Shown: positions 11,288-23,907 of the stretch, one piece after another | Numbering within the stretch: the first letter of the stretch is position 1 | Layout: each line of letters begins with the position of its first letter | Source: Rheum nobile | Taxonomy: Eukaryota > Streptophyta > Magnoliopsida > Caryophyllales > Polygonaceae | NCBI GenBank assembly: GCA_027886185.1 | Contig: WOAB01000606.1 | Location: 4,960,001 to 5,024,000, forward strand | Reading direction: 5' to 3' | DNA length: 64,000 nucleotides | The notes under the pieces: model-generated | The model's input: the letters and a program-made list of their open reading frames with translations, nothing else | Databases searched by the model: none | What the model was told of the DNA's origin: nothing | Program-made: the position numbers and the translations under genes

Positions 11288-14200
11288 ATGGCGATTGGAG
11301 CTGCTGTCGTGATTGTACCGTTGGGTCTTCTCTTCTTCTTCTCTGGTCTCGTTGTTAATTTGGTGCAGGTAATCAAACCTTCCCCTTTTTATACTAATTT
11401 TGTGTATGCTATCTCAGATTTGATGTGTCTTGGGCCTGTATAGCGTGTATATTTAGCGATTCGTTTGTCCAAGCGGTTTTCCATTGCAGCTATTGCTAAT
11501 CTCGACTTTGATATGGCTGATTTTGTTCCATGACTTTGTTTATTGGGGTTTATACTTGGATTCGTGATTTTCATTACCGCGTATTATTGCAAATTTGGTT
11601 CTTTGTTCTTCAGATTCGGGTTTGGTTCCCTGATGTCAAACTTTTATTTCGTGGTTCTCTTGGTTCTTTACCAGGCGACGTGTTTTATTCTTGTTAGGCC
11701 ATTGTCGAAGAATACTTACCGGAGGATCAACAGAGTGGTGGCTGAATTGCTATGGCTAGAGCTCGTTTGGATTGTGGATTGGTGGGCGAGGGTTCAGGTG
11801 AACTTTTTTCGGATCCCTATGTCTAATATCTATTCTGTCCGTAATTGGCTGCTGCTTGTGGTTTAGTTAGGACTATATTTCTTATATTTTTTCCCCACAA
11901 CTTCAAGGACAGGAGGTGACTGCATTTTCAACCTCCGATGCTTGAGTACTAGTAGTATTGACCCTTACTCAACTGGGTTAAACTAAATATGGGTAGACAT
12001 TTAACATATGGGGTGTTTTCCATATGAAAACATGTTGATGTTTGTTTCCCCGTATTAATTCCGTTAGGATACACTGAATATGCGCAACCAAAGTGACGGA
12101 GAAGAATTTTGGTTTCTGCATTGAGAAGTAGTAATGGAAACTGGAAAGTCATAATTTTTCTTATAGTACAGTGATCTCTAGAACAGAAAAGCTCCCAAAC
12201 TTAAATAATTTACAAGAAAATAAATTTGTTCAAAGAGTAATTGGCATCAAAACATACAAAGCTGAAAAATAAGATCTGAGTGATAGTGATATGCAGGAAA
12301 CAAGATGCATAGTAAATTAGTAATTCACACTCTGCTCTTTCTAGCTGTTAAAGTGTGCTATATATTTGTTTTAAGACAATGAATGTATTTTGAAAAGGCA
12401 CTCAAGAAAAATTGAGATATGTTATATGTAGATGATTTTTTCCTTCTGATATTTGATACATATGCAGTGGCAGCACTTTTTTTAACTTAATCTGCCAACT
12501 TCCGAAACCTGTAACTGTTGTTGATTGCATTGTTCATTGTTTTCCGAATATTTCTCTTGTCATTTGAGTAGTTTGAATGTCTAAGGGCTCTGCAAATCAG
12601 TTGAGGTTTGCACTCAAGGGCACCTAAAGCAGTAAGGCCTGCTAGGCTGCTAATGTAAAATTGGCAAATTTACTAGGTGTATAAGCCTAGAAGCTAAAAG
12701 AAAAAGGAACAGTCTATGTTAAAAGGCAGATTTGACATGTATTGATGCTCATGTATGAGATACTTTTGCCTGCAGATCAAAGTATTCACAGATCCTGGAA
12801 CCTTTCAACAAATGGGTATGCAGTTTCTAGAGAAAATGTTATATTCGGGTTGAATATAAATTTCCAAGTATTGAGGCTTTATCTGCCATAATGGTTATCT
12901 TTAACATAAGATATTAAGATTTCAGGTCAGGAGCATGCTCTTGTCATATGTAATCATAGAAGTGACATTGACTGGCTTGTCGGATGGGTTTTGGCTCAGG
13001 CATGTTATTCTGGCTTATTTCTTATATATATTTTTATGATAGAACCGGCATGTGATTCACAATTGCTGATGGTTGTTTATGCAACAGAGGGCAGGTTGTC
13101 TGGGCAGTGCATTGGCCGTGATGAAGAAGTCATCAAAGCTCCTTCCTGTATGTGATTCACTTTGTATATCTTTTATACACTTATTGTTTGAGGTGCTTTT
13201 GTTTTCCTTTCCCAGCAGTCGGAGAGTTGGTTATGATGTGGTTCTAAATATTATTTTCAATGGAACTATACATTGAGTTGTTGATCTAAACTCAGCTGTT
13301 GCTATCTTCTTTCTGGTACAGATGCTAACCTGCCTCCTATTATATTGGTGGTCTGAAGGGATATTGGGTGTTGCAAAGTTGTCATATTGTTATATGATAT
13401 GGGTGATGTCAACTAAGTAGAATATTTGGTACGACTTAAAAGAAGCAAAAAAACCCTTAGATAGTTTTCAAAAAGAAAGTGAAGATGCTGATTAGACCAA
13501 GACATCTAACTTGAGATTATAGGTTATTCTGCTTAATCAGGTCATTTTTTGTGGGCCATGGGGTTTATTTTGGATTATGGGATAATATCTTGTTTAATGC
13601 AATGGTATTGCTTTGATAACATGATTATGTAGTATGTACAACTTGCGTGAATCTTTCCTAACATGTAGTTTATTTGGCCAATGATAAACCCTTGTGAACA
13701 GGAAGGTATCAAACCAGTTTTAATGACTTATTGTGCAAGGTTCATAGATGCATATCTGTACCACTTGCAAATGTGTATTTTACGTACAAAAGCACTAGAA
13801 ATATGTCTAAAGTTTCTATGTATTCCCAGGATTCATTGTGGCTTACCATTGAAATTATCCCATTGGGGTTCTACTTTGGCCTTTGGTCTTGATTTCATTT
13901 ATATCATATTAAAATGAAAATATTTAACATGCTTCCAAAAATGCTAGGTTATTTTTGGCTTATGCTATATTCTAAGTCTGCCCTTTGGTGGTGAACATAT
14001 TTATCTAAATTTGCTTATGAGTTATGAGCTTTTGGTTTTGAATGTTTGCTTCTAATAATTACATTCCTGATATACACAGGTGATAGGATGGTCAATGTGG
14101 TTTTCTGAGTATCTTTTTCTCGAAAGAAGTTGGGCCAAGGATGAAAGCACTTTAAAGGTCAAAGAATTGAGTTGGGTAGATTGATCTTCAAAAAGCATAT

Positions 14201-17200
14201 TCTTTTTTTTTCCATTAATGTTCTCATCTGAATCTTTTGGAAATTTTGCAGTTAGGCCTTCAAAAGCTCAGGGACTACCCTCTTCCCTTCTGGCTGGCAC
14301 TTTTTGTGGAGGGAACTCGATTTACACAAGCTAAACTATTAGCAGCTCAAGAGTATGCAACTTCATCTGGGCTGCCTGTTCCTAGAAATGTTTTGATACC
14401 TCGGACTAAGGTAACTACTTTTTATTTGCTGCTCTATAAGATTCTGCATACTGATGTTTAATCCTCCTTACATTCTTGTAATTTGGACTCACTAGCTAGT
14501 AAATTCCATATGGCTGTATTTTTTTGTAAGAGATTTTTATCATAGATTTTAAAAAATCTCTACTCTGGTATCTACTGATTGCTTTGGGCTTAGTGCTACC
14601 TTGGTAGACTTCTCTTGCTTTCAGCCTCCTTTCAATTGACCCCCACAATGTTTTCCCTGGACTTTGACAATGGAGGGTGTCCTGTCTTCTTGTCCACTCC
14701 AGTTGAGTTGTTTGACAACTACATATCCCCATCAATGTTCCCTCGCTCCCAAGCTGCCTTCTCAAAGTCCAAAATGAAAATCTAGGAAAGTAGAAAAGTT
14801 TATGATTTTGGGCTGCATTGATTCTAAAATATATTGCCATATTACTGGTTCACTTTTGTATTTGCTCCCTACTCTTGTCCAGGACTAGGGTGTTCTCATT
14901 GATGTGGCAGACAACTTTAATGATTTTGCACTTGATGTGATGACAGGGTTTTGTTTCAGCAGTAAGCCAAATGCGATCTTTTGTACCTGCTGTCTATGAT
15001 GTCACGGTGGCCATTCCTAAAGCTTCCCCACAGCCTACAATGCTCAGGCTTTTCAAGGGGCAGTCATCTGTGGTAAGAAGATAATCCTGACTGTGTAACT
15101 CTATATGCACTGTATTGTCCTTGTGTGTGGAAGCCTGGAAGGCATGCTAAGGTGTAGACTATTTGTGCATCAAGCTGACATCTGACTTGTTTTTTCTTTT
15201 TGCTTTCTTTCTGGGCGGGGGTGGGTGGGTGCAGGAGATATGTTGTATTATATGTACAACATCTCATCTGTCCAATATTGCGGTGGTGGAATTGAAATTA
15301 CCTTTTTAATAGTGAACATGTGTATATTCTAATGTGTACTCACTACTCAAGGGCTCATGTGGTATGATGCCCCAGGAATGTGAAATCAGTTTCGGACTAA
15401 GCCAAACTGATTCTTTCTGTTTGGAACTCCCAGGATTCGGTATCATTTTCCTACCCCTTCGATGGTACCATTCATTCCATGTTTCACCCTTTCTTCTTGT
15501 CCACCTCCATACTTTGTTCTTGTGTTTCTCTTGCTGTCCACCTTCTGTAATTCTTGCCGTCTTCCTCAAGCATCGACTTTGATTGGCTGAAACTTGTTGG
15601 GATCTGTCAGTTTTCCCTAGCTAAATCCTGTATAGCGAGCCTTTCACATATAATTCTTTATGTGGAATGCTTGTTTATTGTTTTACTAGTTCTTTAGTTC
15701 CATCTCTGATGTAGTAATTCATTTTAATTGTCAAATGGAACAATTTGTATTTTTTGTTTTGACTTGGCTACAACAACTCACAATTGTTCCAACTTCGTTG
15801 TATTTTTGGAGGGGAACAATATTTCTTGATCCAGATCTTATGCGGTGTAGGTTTATCTGGGTTTTTCACTTAGACTTCTGGGAGGTTAGGGTCTGGAGCT
15901 GGTACTGATTTGTTATAGGTGGCCGGGTTGGAACTTCTGTCCAATGACTCCTGCTATTTGTTTATTCAATGACTTTGAGCTAGTGATAAGTATACATGTG
16001 CTTAAATTGGAATTATTTAGACATTAAACTGGATTTGATTCCTCATTCCAGATTCAGCCGTACAATAGGTCTAACGTCTAAGGAATATATTGTTCTAACT
16101 GCATACCAAACATCTAGTTTAAGGAATTACTAATCTTGCTCTTGATTCCAACCTGATTCTTGAAATCGTACCAATCGGGCCCTAGAAAACCAGTATAGCC
16201 TTTTGGCAAGGATTGCATAATCTATCATAACAGGTGGTCTGCTCGAACAATACAATTTGCAGATGAAAGAAGGTTGCTTCTTCTGATTATGCTCTCATTG
16301 TTGTCACTAGTTCTTTTGTGCTTTTACGTACTTATCAAACTACTCCCTAGTATGTTACTGACTTACTGCAGTTCTCAGACTTTGCCCCCAACAAGATAAT
16401 TACTATACACTTTCTGCATAAAGTTTTCAAGCTATTGCTATTATTTGATAGCTGATTGTGCAATTAAACCAACTCCTTTTGATGTTAATTTATCAACTAT
16501 ACATTCAGGCAGCTTATTTTGCTTTGACTTTGCAGGTTCACGTCCACATAAAGCGACACTTGATGAAAGACCTTCCTGAGACGGATGATGCTGTTGCACA
16601 GTGGTGTAGAGACATATTTATTGCTAAGGTTATATCCAATTCTGGTCAAGTTTTGTTTTGATGTGATTCGTCCTTAATAAGGCCCATTAGGGCGTGGATC
16701 CGAGAAAATGGTGTGATGTCTCCTCACTATTTACATTGTGCATTTAGACGACTGAAATTGATTGTCTTGTCTTGTCTTGTCTTATATCGTTCTTTTCAGT
16801 GTTTCTCTTTGATAATTGTTGTTCCATTAACAGGATGAGCTGTTAGATAAACACAACACTGATGACACTTTTGGTGATCAATATCTTCAAGACACTGGTC
16901 GGCCATTGAAGTCTCTTGTGGTAAGACAATCAGTTCTAACTTAAGCAATGTGATAATCGTATGTCGTGTACCCTTCAAGCAAGCGCTTTGCCTGTTTTCT
17001 GGTTTCATTTTTCCCGGGTTTGCTGCAGGTGATGATCTCCTGGGCAGTCATTCTGATTCTAGGACTAGTCAAGTTCCTTCAATGGTCTTCCCTTCTCTCA
17101 TCATGGAAGGGGCTTGCCCTCATCGCCGCTGGTTTGGGACTAGTGACACTTATGATGCACATCTTGATACTATTCACCAAGTCAGAGCGTTCGACCCCAG

Positions 17201-17271
17201 CCAAGGTAGTCCCAGCAAAACCGAAAGCCGAGGCCAATGCTGTAGACAGGAAAGAGGGCAAACAAAGTTAA
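11288..17271 (+). CDS. LPAT2: 1-acyl-sn-glycerol-3-phosphate acyltransferase (LPAT2-type), 11 exons
   Basis: The product transfers an acyl group from acyl-CoA to the sn-2 position of lysophosphatidic acid, giving phosphatidic acid for membrane and storage lipids in the ER. Coding exons: 11288-11368, 11675-11797, 12776-12815, 12926-12999, 13088-13147, 14080-14157, 14252-14410, 14947-15072, 16536-16628, 16834-16920 and 17029-17271. They join in frame to 387 codons, close to the roughly 390 residues usual for plant LPAT2. The start MAIGAAVVIVPLGLLFF matches the family N-terminus and is a hydrophobic anchor. Catalytic NHX4D is NHRSDID at residues 91-97; the substrate-binding EGTR is at 172-175. 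Two C-terminal hydrophobic segments lie in the last exon (VMISWAVILILGL and GLGLVTLMMHILIL), followed by a basic tail. All introns are GT-AG except the fourth, which has a GC donor (CTCAG|GCATGT). No frameshift or stop was found, so this is probably the one functional host gene of the window. Confidence 0.95.
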
Positions 17272-17870
17272 ATTACCATATCCTGGTAGTAGCTTCTTTC
17301 TTCACCTAGACTTGGTCAGTTTACACATAATCTTGATTCTTAAGAAAACATACGCAGATACATTATTGCACCTCTCCCCCCGCTGCAAGATATACTGTTG
17401 TTTGAGACAGCTCTATATGGTGTGTGACAACTCCCACTAGTTTATTTTTTTTAATCTTTTTCTCCAGAAATTCACATTGGCAATCATATTTGATGTGTGT
17501 CTATCTGTGTGTGCATAATATATTCCGTTTTGTTACAACGTTGAATCTTTTTTGAAACGATTCGGAGTCGCCAAGTTGGTTTAAAGAAAGTGCAGACGTT
17601 GGCTGATATTTTTGGAAACTCGTTAATCTGGAACAGTTGGCTTTTATTTTATTTTCTTATCAGGAGTATTTTAGATAGGAAAAGTATCTTCGATCTAACC
17701 CAAAATATTTGAAGGAAAATTATCTTAATTTCAGGATAAGGTAATTACGAAACATAACAACTTTATGTGAAGTGGACTTGTATCTTTATTAGTAAAGATT
17801 AAAAATATTACTAAATCTGCCATGGAAAAATTACCAAAAAATATGAAAAGAAGAATTTTTGAAAATCTTT
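17272..17870 (+). other. 3' flank of LPAT2
   Basis: The stretch holds the likely 3' UTR, with AT-rich words such as GCATAATATATTCC near 17512-17525 that could serve in polyadenylation, and then intergenic DNA. The phrase GATTCGGAGTCGCCAAG near 17560 resembles a motif often met in plant repeats, but I could not assign it. Confidence 0.35.
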
Positions 17871-17875
17871 TGGCT

Positions 17876-17926
17876 CACGTGGATTCTACCTAGATTTGGG
17901 TTTTCGTAGGAGAGAAGCTATAAAAG
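17876..17926 (+). promoter_or_regulatory. G-box and TATA box of the following ORF
   Basis: CACGTGG begins at 17876 and TATAAAAG lies at 17919-17926, 84 bp before the ATG at 18010. The spacing suits a core promoter with a leader of about 50 nt. G-box sequences bind bZIP and bHLH factors; their role here is inferred. Confidence 0.45.
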
Positions 17927-18009
17927 TATCCGTATCATTATTGATATACTATTATCAGTTTTGAATTCTTTTGTAACCATAAGCGGAGAAAATACAGAAC
18001 AGATAAGAT

Positions 18010-18480
18010 ATGGGTAGGAAAAATACAACTAGCAATAGAGGTGGCCGCCGTCACGGCGTTGGAGAGAGGAAACCACGGAAGAAGACTGGCCAGCGAGTAG
18101 ACAACGGCGCCAATGAGTCGATCCCGCTCTACTTTACCGCTAGAAAACCTAGATCTATAGCAATGGTGATCGGGACGCGAAAGGAACTAGTACAACGCCT
18201 AGAACCCGCGCCCATAGGTAGTATCGCCCCAAAACTGGAGGAAGAGGTTGAACCGACTCGACTTCAAACACCTCTAAAGAGAGTAAAGATTGAGGAGGAG
18301 GAGGAGGAGGAGGAGGAGACAAGTAGTACCACCACAACCACCTCCATGCCCGCCACCAGCTCCTGGTTGTTGCCGCCGGAGTGTGAAGAGCTGCTCCCGG
18401 GACCTATCCCAGATCTGTATAGTTTGTGTTGGGATGACACGCTCTCTTGGAATTTTTCGGAGGATGTTTCTTATTGGTAG
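18010..18480 (+). CDS. Unrecognised intronless 156-residue protein
   Basis: I do not recognise this protein. It has a very basic N-terminus (MGRKNTTSNRGGRRHGVGER, then RKPRKK), a middle with PLYFTARKPRSIAMVIGTRK, an acidic run of nine glutamates encoded by a GAG/GAA microsatellite, a Thr/Ser-rich stretch, and an acidic, tryptophan-containing C-terminus (DLYSLCWDDTLSWNF and SYW). There is no signal peptide or membrane segment. The basic start and acidic aromatic end would suit a small nuclear protein, but that is inference. The TATA box, leader spacing and good composition favour a real gene; the simple-sequence Glu/Thr region argues for caution. A long T run follows the stop codon directly. 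Confidence 0.45.
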   Translation: MGRKNTTSNRGGRRHGVGERKPRKKTGQRVDNGANESIPLYFTARKPRSIAMVIGTRKELVQRLEPAPIGSIAPKLEEEVEPTRLQTPLKRVKIEEEEEEEEETSSTTTTTSMPATSSWLLPPECEELLPGPIPDLYSLCWDDTLSWNFSEDVSYW

Positions 18481-20000
18481 ATTTTTTTTTTTTTTTTTTT
18501 AAGAGAAGTTTTGTTCATACAATGAATAAGTTGTTTGTTTGTTGAATATATTCCGTATGCGAGATCAAGAAGTGACGTATGATTTTAGTAGAGTAGGGGA
18601 TACAATTCAAAAGAGAAAAATACAAACGCTCAATAAATATTACCAATTGAATTTATTTTGTTTGATGATACAATTAAGCTAAATCAAAATCCCTAAAGCC
18701 ACAACGAGAGAAATCCGTTACCCCGTCCAACTTGAACGAAAAAAAAAAATTACACAATCAATACAAATTTCAAACAACAAACCTATATTTGAACCCCAAA
18801 TTGAATTTTGCTCAAAATTAATCAAAAAATTTACACAATTTTTACTTTAAGACTTTCTCTGTGTAATTTCAACAAATTTGTAGAAAAAATTGATTTCAAA
18901 TTTCCAAACCCATAAACCTAAATTTCAAAAATTCTAACACAAATAAAGATAGATAAGGAAAGAGATAGTGCATTTTGTATGACTTGTGTGCAAATTTTGA
19001 TAAAGTTGTATTTTTTAGTATTTTTTTGAGTTATGCACTTATGCGTACGCTTGAGCAAACACGGGCCGACCGGCCCGCCTGCCCAGCTCGCCATATAAAT
19101 GGGCCAATATGACCATTATATTTAGCCCATTTATCATGCTTAATCCGGCCCGCTCGTTTATGTGGACGGAACGCGAACACTGATAATAGTCCATTTAGTG
19201 CACAATCACAGATAGCCCGCTCGGAAACTCAAATTAATATATATAAATATAAATAGACTTAATCTTACTCTAATTAAACATTTTGTTTCTTTTTGCCTAC
19301 ATGTTGTGTTATTTTGATCTGCTCGTTTATGTTGTGTTTTTTTATGAGTGTCTATGATTTGTGTACACTATTAGATAAATGACATGTTATTTTGAGTAAG
19401 TGATTTATGAGAAATACTATTTCAGAATGGTAGTATTTTATCAAATGGAAACTTAGTGGTTAGTTGTTTATGGTATACTCGATGAAATAAAGATATTTTT
19501 AAGCATAAAATATCATCAAGCAAATGAAATGACGATATATGATCAAGTAGCAATATAAAAATAGAATCAAATCAGGGTGTTGAATTCATTAACGGTCCAA
19601 AGCTACCAGTGGTATGATGCTTCTTACTGCATTATGAGTCATTATACCGTGATTTTACATGACCAACATAAACTTGATAATGACCTTCGATCATGTAACT
19701 TTTAATCAACCATAGCAACAACTAATTTACACTCCTGTCTGCTATTTTAGAATGGTTGATTAGTGTTGATATTTATGGTGCTTTTAAGGATAAAATATCA
19801 TCAAACAAATGGAATGATGATCTATAATTAAGTAGCAATATAGTAATATAATCAAATAAGATTGATCAAAATTCCAGATTCATCAGTGAACAAATTGATT
19901 GGTCACAAATTCCAGATTGATCAAAATTAGAAATTGAAGCAGCTTCATGAAAGCTATTTATATTGCAACTTGTATTGTTAGGGAACCACATCACCATGTG
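18481..20000. repeat. AT-rich intergenic DNA with an imperfect direct repeat
   Basis: No gene is seen. A block of about 75 bp at 19505-19575 (AAAATATCATCAAGCAAATG to AATAGAATCAAATCA) recurs at 19790-19865 with changes. Near 19055-19100 a GC-rich piece (GGGCCGACCGGCCCGCC) stands out; such GGCCCG-rich pieces occur near the ends of some plant hAT elements, but no pair of ends was found. Confidence 0.4.
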
Positions 20001-23000
20001 TAGCGTAGCCAAGGCGACAAGAACCACCAAAGTCCATCCGGCACAACATGCAGAATTTGAACAGGAAGGCTAACAATCAGCAAAATAAACCTTATAATTT
20101 GCATGGGTTCAAAATGACATATAATCCAGCGAGCATAGTAGCATTAATCACTCAATCAGAACAATATAGCTCTCATAGGTATTGAATATAAGCTAATGAC
20201 AAACCTTATCACTTCAACATTATTTTAAATTTTAATCTTTATAGGGCGAGTTATAATTGGGTACATCAACACAACTAACATTACAAACCTGGAACACCAA
20301 GGCCCATTTCCTGTCAACTGCAAGTTGTTGTCTCATCAAGCCCATTCCCTGATAATCGAAATATCCAGATTAGCGGGGCGATTCAAGATACTCCACAGTC
20401 TCCACTGTCATCAGCCATTTATCCTTCACAACCGGTGCCCATTTCTTCATAACCCAACGCAAATTATCGAAGACAATCCATCAATTAACAAAGAAGTGCT
20501 TTCAAGAGAAACATAAAGCAATATAATTTTATGGAACATAAACTATATTCTATGTCATCAAGTTGCAGAGCTCTTTATAGTGTCGTACATCTTTCAACAT
20601 GATCAAGATAATAATATTTAATGGTGATCACTGATCATATATGGACAACATATTATATATGACTTTATCTCCAAAAAAATGACAATATTATCTACACAGA
20701 TGAATAAGCCACAAGCATATGTAGAAACAAAACAGTAACATAACGTGTAAACACACGTTCGAGGAACATAGAGAGGCTCACAGTTTTCATGTTCACTATG
20801 TGGGGAGCAGCCCATGTTTCCAATTGAGTCTCGGTCTCCATTCCCTGGGAAACAATGTGAAATATAGTCCTATTGAAGAAAAGTTTCTCCAAATCCATTT
20901 TTGTTTCCTTTCTACCTTTTAGCTTTTCCACAGAAATCTGTCATGAGAAAGACAATGAAAGAGAGACACATTAGAAACAACTCCATCTTAATCCAAAAAT
21001 AAATCCTTCTAACCCAAATGTGAAAAGGAACTAAAATGAAAAAAATAAAGAGAACTCAAGAAAATTAGAAGTAAGCTTGACTGAATAAATTCCACGTACT
21101 TTTGCAAGAAATGTTAGGCTCCTTGAGATGCTTACATGATTTCTTTCAACACATATACCTTCCAGGAAGATTGTATCCAGGCCATGCAGTTTTAATAAGC
21201 ATATAGCCACCTACAATTATGATGAATGCCAAGGCACATACATTAATCGATGTAACAACTGCTTGTACTTATGCACTCTGAAAATTGTAGAAATTAAATT
21301 AAGGGAACTAAAGATTAGAATTGAAGATATGGAATCTTTTTATTTGTAAAAATGGTATCCTTTTGATTCCCAAGCATAAGAGCTCGGTAACAAATAAAGA
21401 TTAGAATTGAAGCAAGTGGTCAATGGTGATATCAAGAAATTGAATGTAATAGTGTGACAGGAAAGCAGGTAAGTTGTCCTTGCTGCCAACTGGCAGTACT
21501 TGGAGACAAGTAAAAAGGAACTAAAATGAAAAAAATAAAGAGAACTCAAGAAAATTGGAAGTAAGCTTGACCAAATAAATTCCAAGTATTGTTGCCAAAA
21601 GGAATGTAACACTGAGGCAAAGAATTTCTCATACTTATTGTATGCCTTTTTCGGATGGAATGGCCCGTTTCACCTCACGTTGTTGCTCTTCACATTTTCT
21701 ACACTCAATAAAACCCCTAGCTCTTCTGAACCCATCCACACAAGCCCTCCAATTTACAAGAAAATCAAGAGTGATTAATAACAATTCAGGAAACATGAAA
21801 CACCAGCTCCTATATTCCATCTTTCTTTTAGCGACATTCTCCACAATTTCAACTTTGTCACCAACTGCAGCACCAACGCTGCCCGAACCCATTTCATCTT
21901 AGCTCAGCCAACAACTCAACAACTCAAACCAAGGCCTAACCATATTTCAATATGAGCCTGCTCTTCCTAGAGCCTCCTAGTCCCAAATGGACCACATGTC
22001 TTCGCCGACACGTCAATGGTACCAAAACCGACATGTAAAAGGTACCAGTAGTGTCATTTATAAAAGCAAATAATCAACAAAATTTTCATATTTGGCTCAA
22101 AATTTCCAGTACAAAACCATACTTTCAGTTTCCATCACATACAGCTTACGCTAGACAAAGCATAACTTTAGGACAGTTCTTCTCAATGATAAGTGCTCTC
22201 ATCTCTTCTTGCGTTTGTCAACAACATTATACTACTCCTCGCTCATGGTAGGGTAGGACTTCCTCATGGCTTACAACTAACCGTAAATAAGGACAACTAA
22301 TGATGTAATAACCTGTATCAAATCTAATTTCAAGATATATTTTCATCAATGGCATCTTTCTTACAAAACAACTCTAATAAATGGATTTTTCGCAGCAATT
22401 GATCCCTAAGAGTTTAAGTGCTGAATATACCATTCAAACAGATAAGACCAAATAGTATTTGAATACCTATAAAAATGACAACACTGTTCGTAACTGTTCT
22501 AGTGCTTACTAAGCTATCAACATGCTCAACGTATTTAGGAAGTAATGTCTGAGTCATAATTAAAACCGGATCAGAAAACTGACCTAAGAAAAGGGTATGA
22601 ATTGGAATAACAACACTTGAAAACAAGAAAATACAATACTAACCTATAAGATTTATTTTAGTAATCTGAGGAGTCGTTATAGCTGCACAAAAAAAAAATA
22701 CTTCCACTTGTGTAATTGCATATGAGTGACTACTTATAAGAGCACAATAAGGCAATTACAAGATAAAGATACTATATGAGTTAGACATAAGAATAGATCA
22801 GGGTACCTTTGTAAAATATCAATAGTTCCAGACCGCTTGAGAAGCAGTGCTCTTAATATGTTTCATATAGAAAATGGATTAGAGCACAACAAAATCAATC
22901 ATTCATGTTTGAAGAATAAAACTTGTCAAATCCTTTCCGTCTTCCGCAACTTGATCATCAGCATATTTATACCTCCATTTTCACCAGGGCCACGAAGCTC

Positions 23001-23907
23001 CACTTCCCATCTGGTACAAAGGAGCAGAAAAAATCATGTTTGATAAACGTCGAAAAACAGCAAATCCATACTCAACTGGCACAAGATAATAACAATTAAA
23101 ATGCAAACTTAGATACTCCAGGGAGCTAGGATTGTATTTCCTCAAACCTCTTCTTTACCCTAACAACTGGTGGAGCTATACTGAATAGTGGGTTCTCCTC
23201 TCCGACCAGTTCTTTAATTCCCAATTTTTTATCAATATAATAAATTGATCACCTTTATTTATAATTAACTCACCCGAGTAAGATATCAAGAAAACTTAGT
23301 GATTCAAGATGGATATGCGCTTGTGCTATCAAAGATTAGAAGATCCAATCTATCATAAATCACCCACCACCACACAAAAGGATGTGTTCATTGAGTTGTA
23401 ATTTGACAAAATGTAATTTTACAAGCCATATATGAAATCAAAGTGAAAACCTCAAACTTAGTAATTTTTAATCTAACTCAAGAAATAATAGAAAGACATT
23501 TTCAGAAGATTCCATAGAAGAAAAAATAAGTGCAACAAAATGAGAACGTGCGAGAACAATACAACAAAATGCCACAAGAAGTTTAGCCGCCACATCATCT
23601 GCACAGGTATAGACTAAAATCAGAAAATAAACACATTGAGAGTATCAGGAGCCATTGGATCTATAAACCATAAGTATTGCCTACCTGAGCAGAGCGGGCA
23701 AGACTGAAGTCCTTCCTAATATAATAATAAGAGAAGTTTCCAAAACCAGTCATCCAAACATATGCAACAATTAATACACGTATAGCATTATACATTTCCA
23801 CCACAACAAAATAGTGATACATCAGAAAAAAAACTTGTTATCGTATGTTTGAAAATATTGTTTCTGCATATGCATAGCAAACCTTCAAAACAAAACCTGC
23901 AGCTTAC
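20001..23907 (-). other. Exon-like fragments of unrecognised origin on the minus strand
   Basis: Several minus-strand pieces look like short exons with plausible splice sites but match no family I know: about 23717-23687 (KDFSLARSAQ, followed by GTAGGC), about 23012 leftwards (WEVELRGPGENGG), about 21225-21120 (LHGLDTIFLEGICVERNHV) and about 20931-20753 (EKLKGRKETKMDLEKL and WAAPHIVNMKTVSLSMFLER, then GTGTGT). They are interrupted by stops when extended. They share strand and style with the NAP1 and UBC fragments to the right and may be further captured or decayed exons. The remainder is AT-rich with no visible structure beyond the direct repeat listed below. Confidence 0.3.
21019..21605 (+). 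repeat. Direct repeat of about 90 bp, copies about 490 bp apart
   Basis: Copies lie at roughly 21022-21110 and 21513-21600. Both contain AAAAGGAACTAAAATG, AAAAATAAAGAGAACTC, AAGAAAATT, GAAGTAAGCTTGAC and AAATAAATTCCA, and they differ at about ten positions. The intervening DNA also carries two GATTAGAATTGAAG words. One copy overlaps the border of an exon-like piece, so a segmental duplication inside a decayed gene is likely. Confidence 0.6.

Noticed and set aside
15306..15582. ORFs inside the eighth intron of LPAT2
   Set aside because: They lie within an intron whose splice sites join the LPAT2 frame exactly; no domain is recognisable.
18155..18502. Proline-rich and arginine-rich ORFs overlapping the 18010 ORF
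   Set aside because: They arise from reading the GAG microsatellite in other frames.
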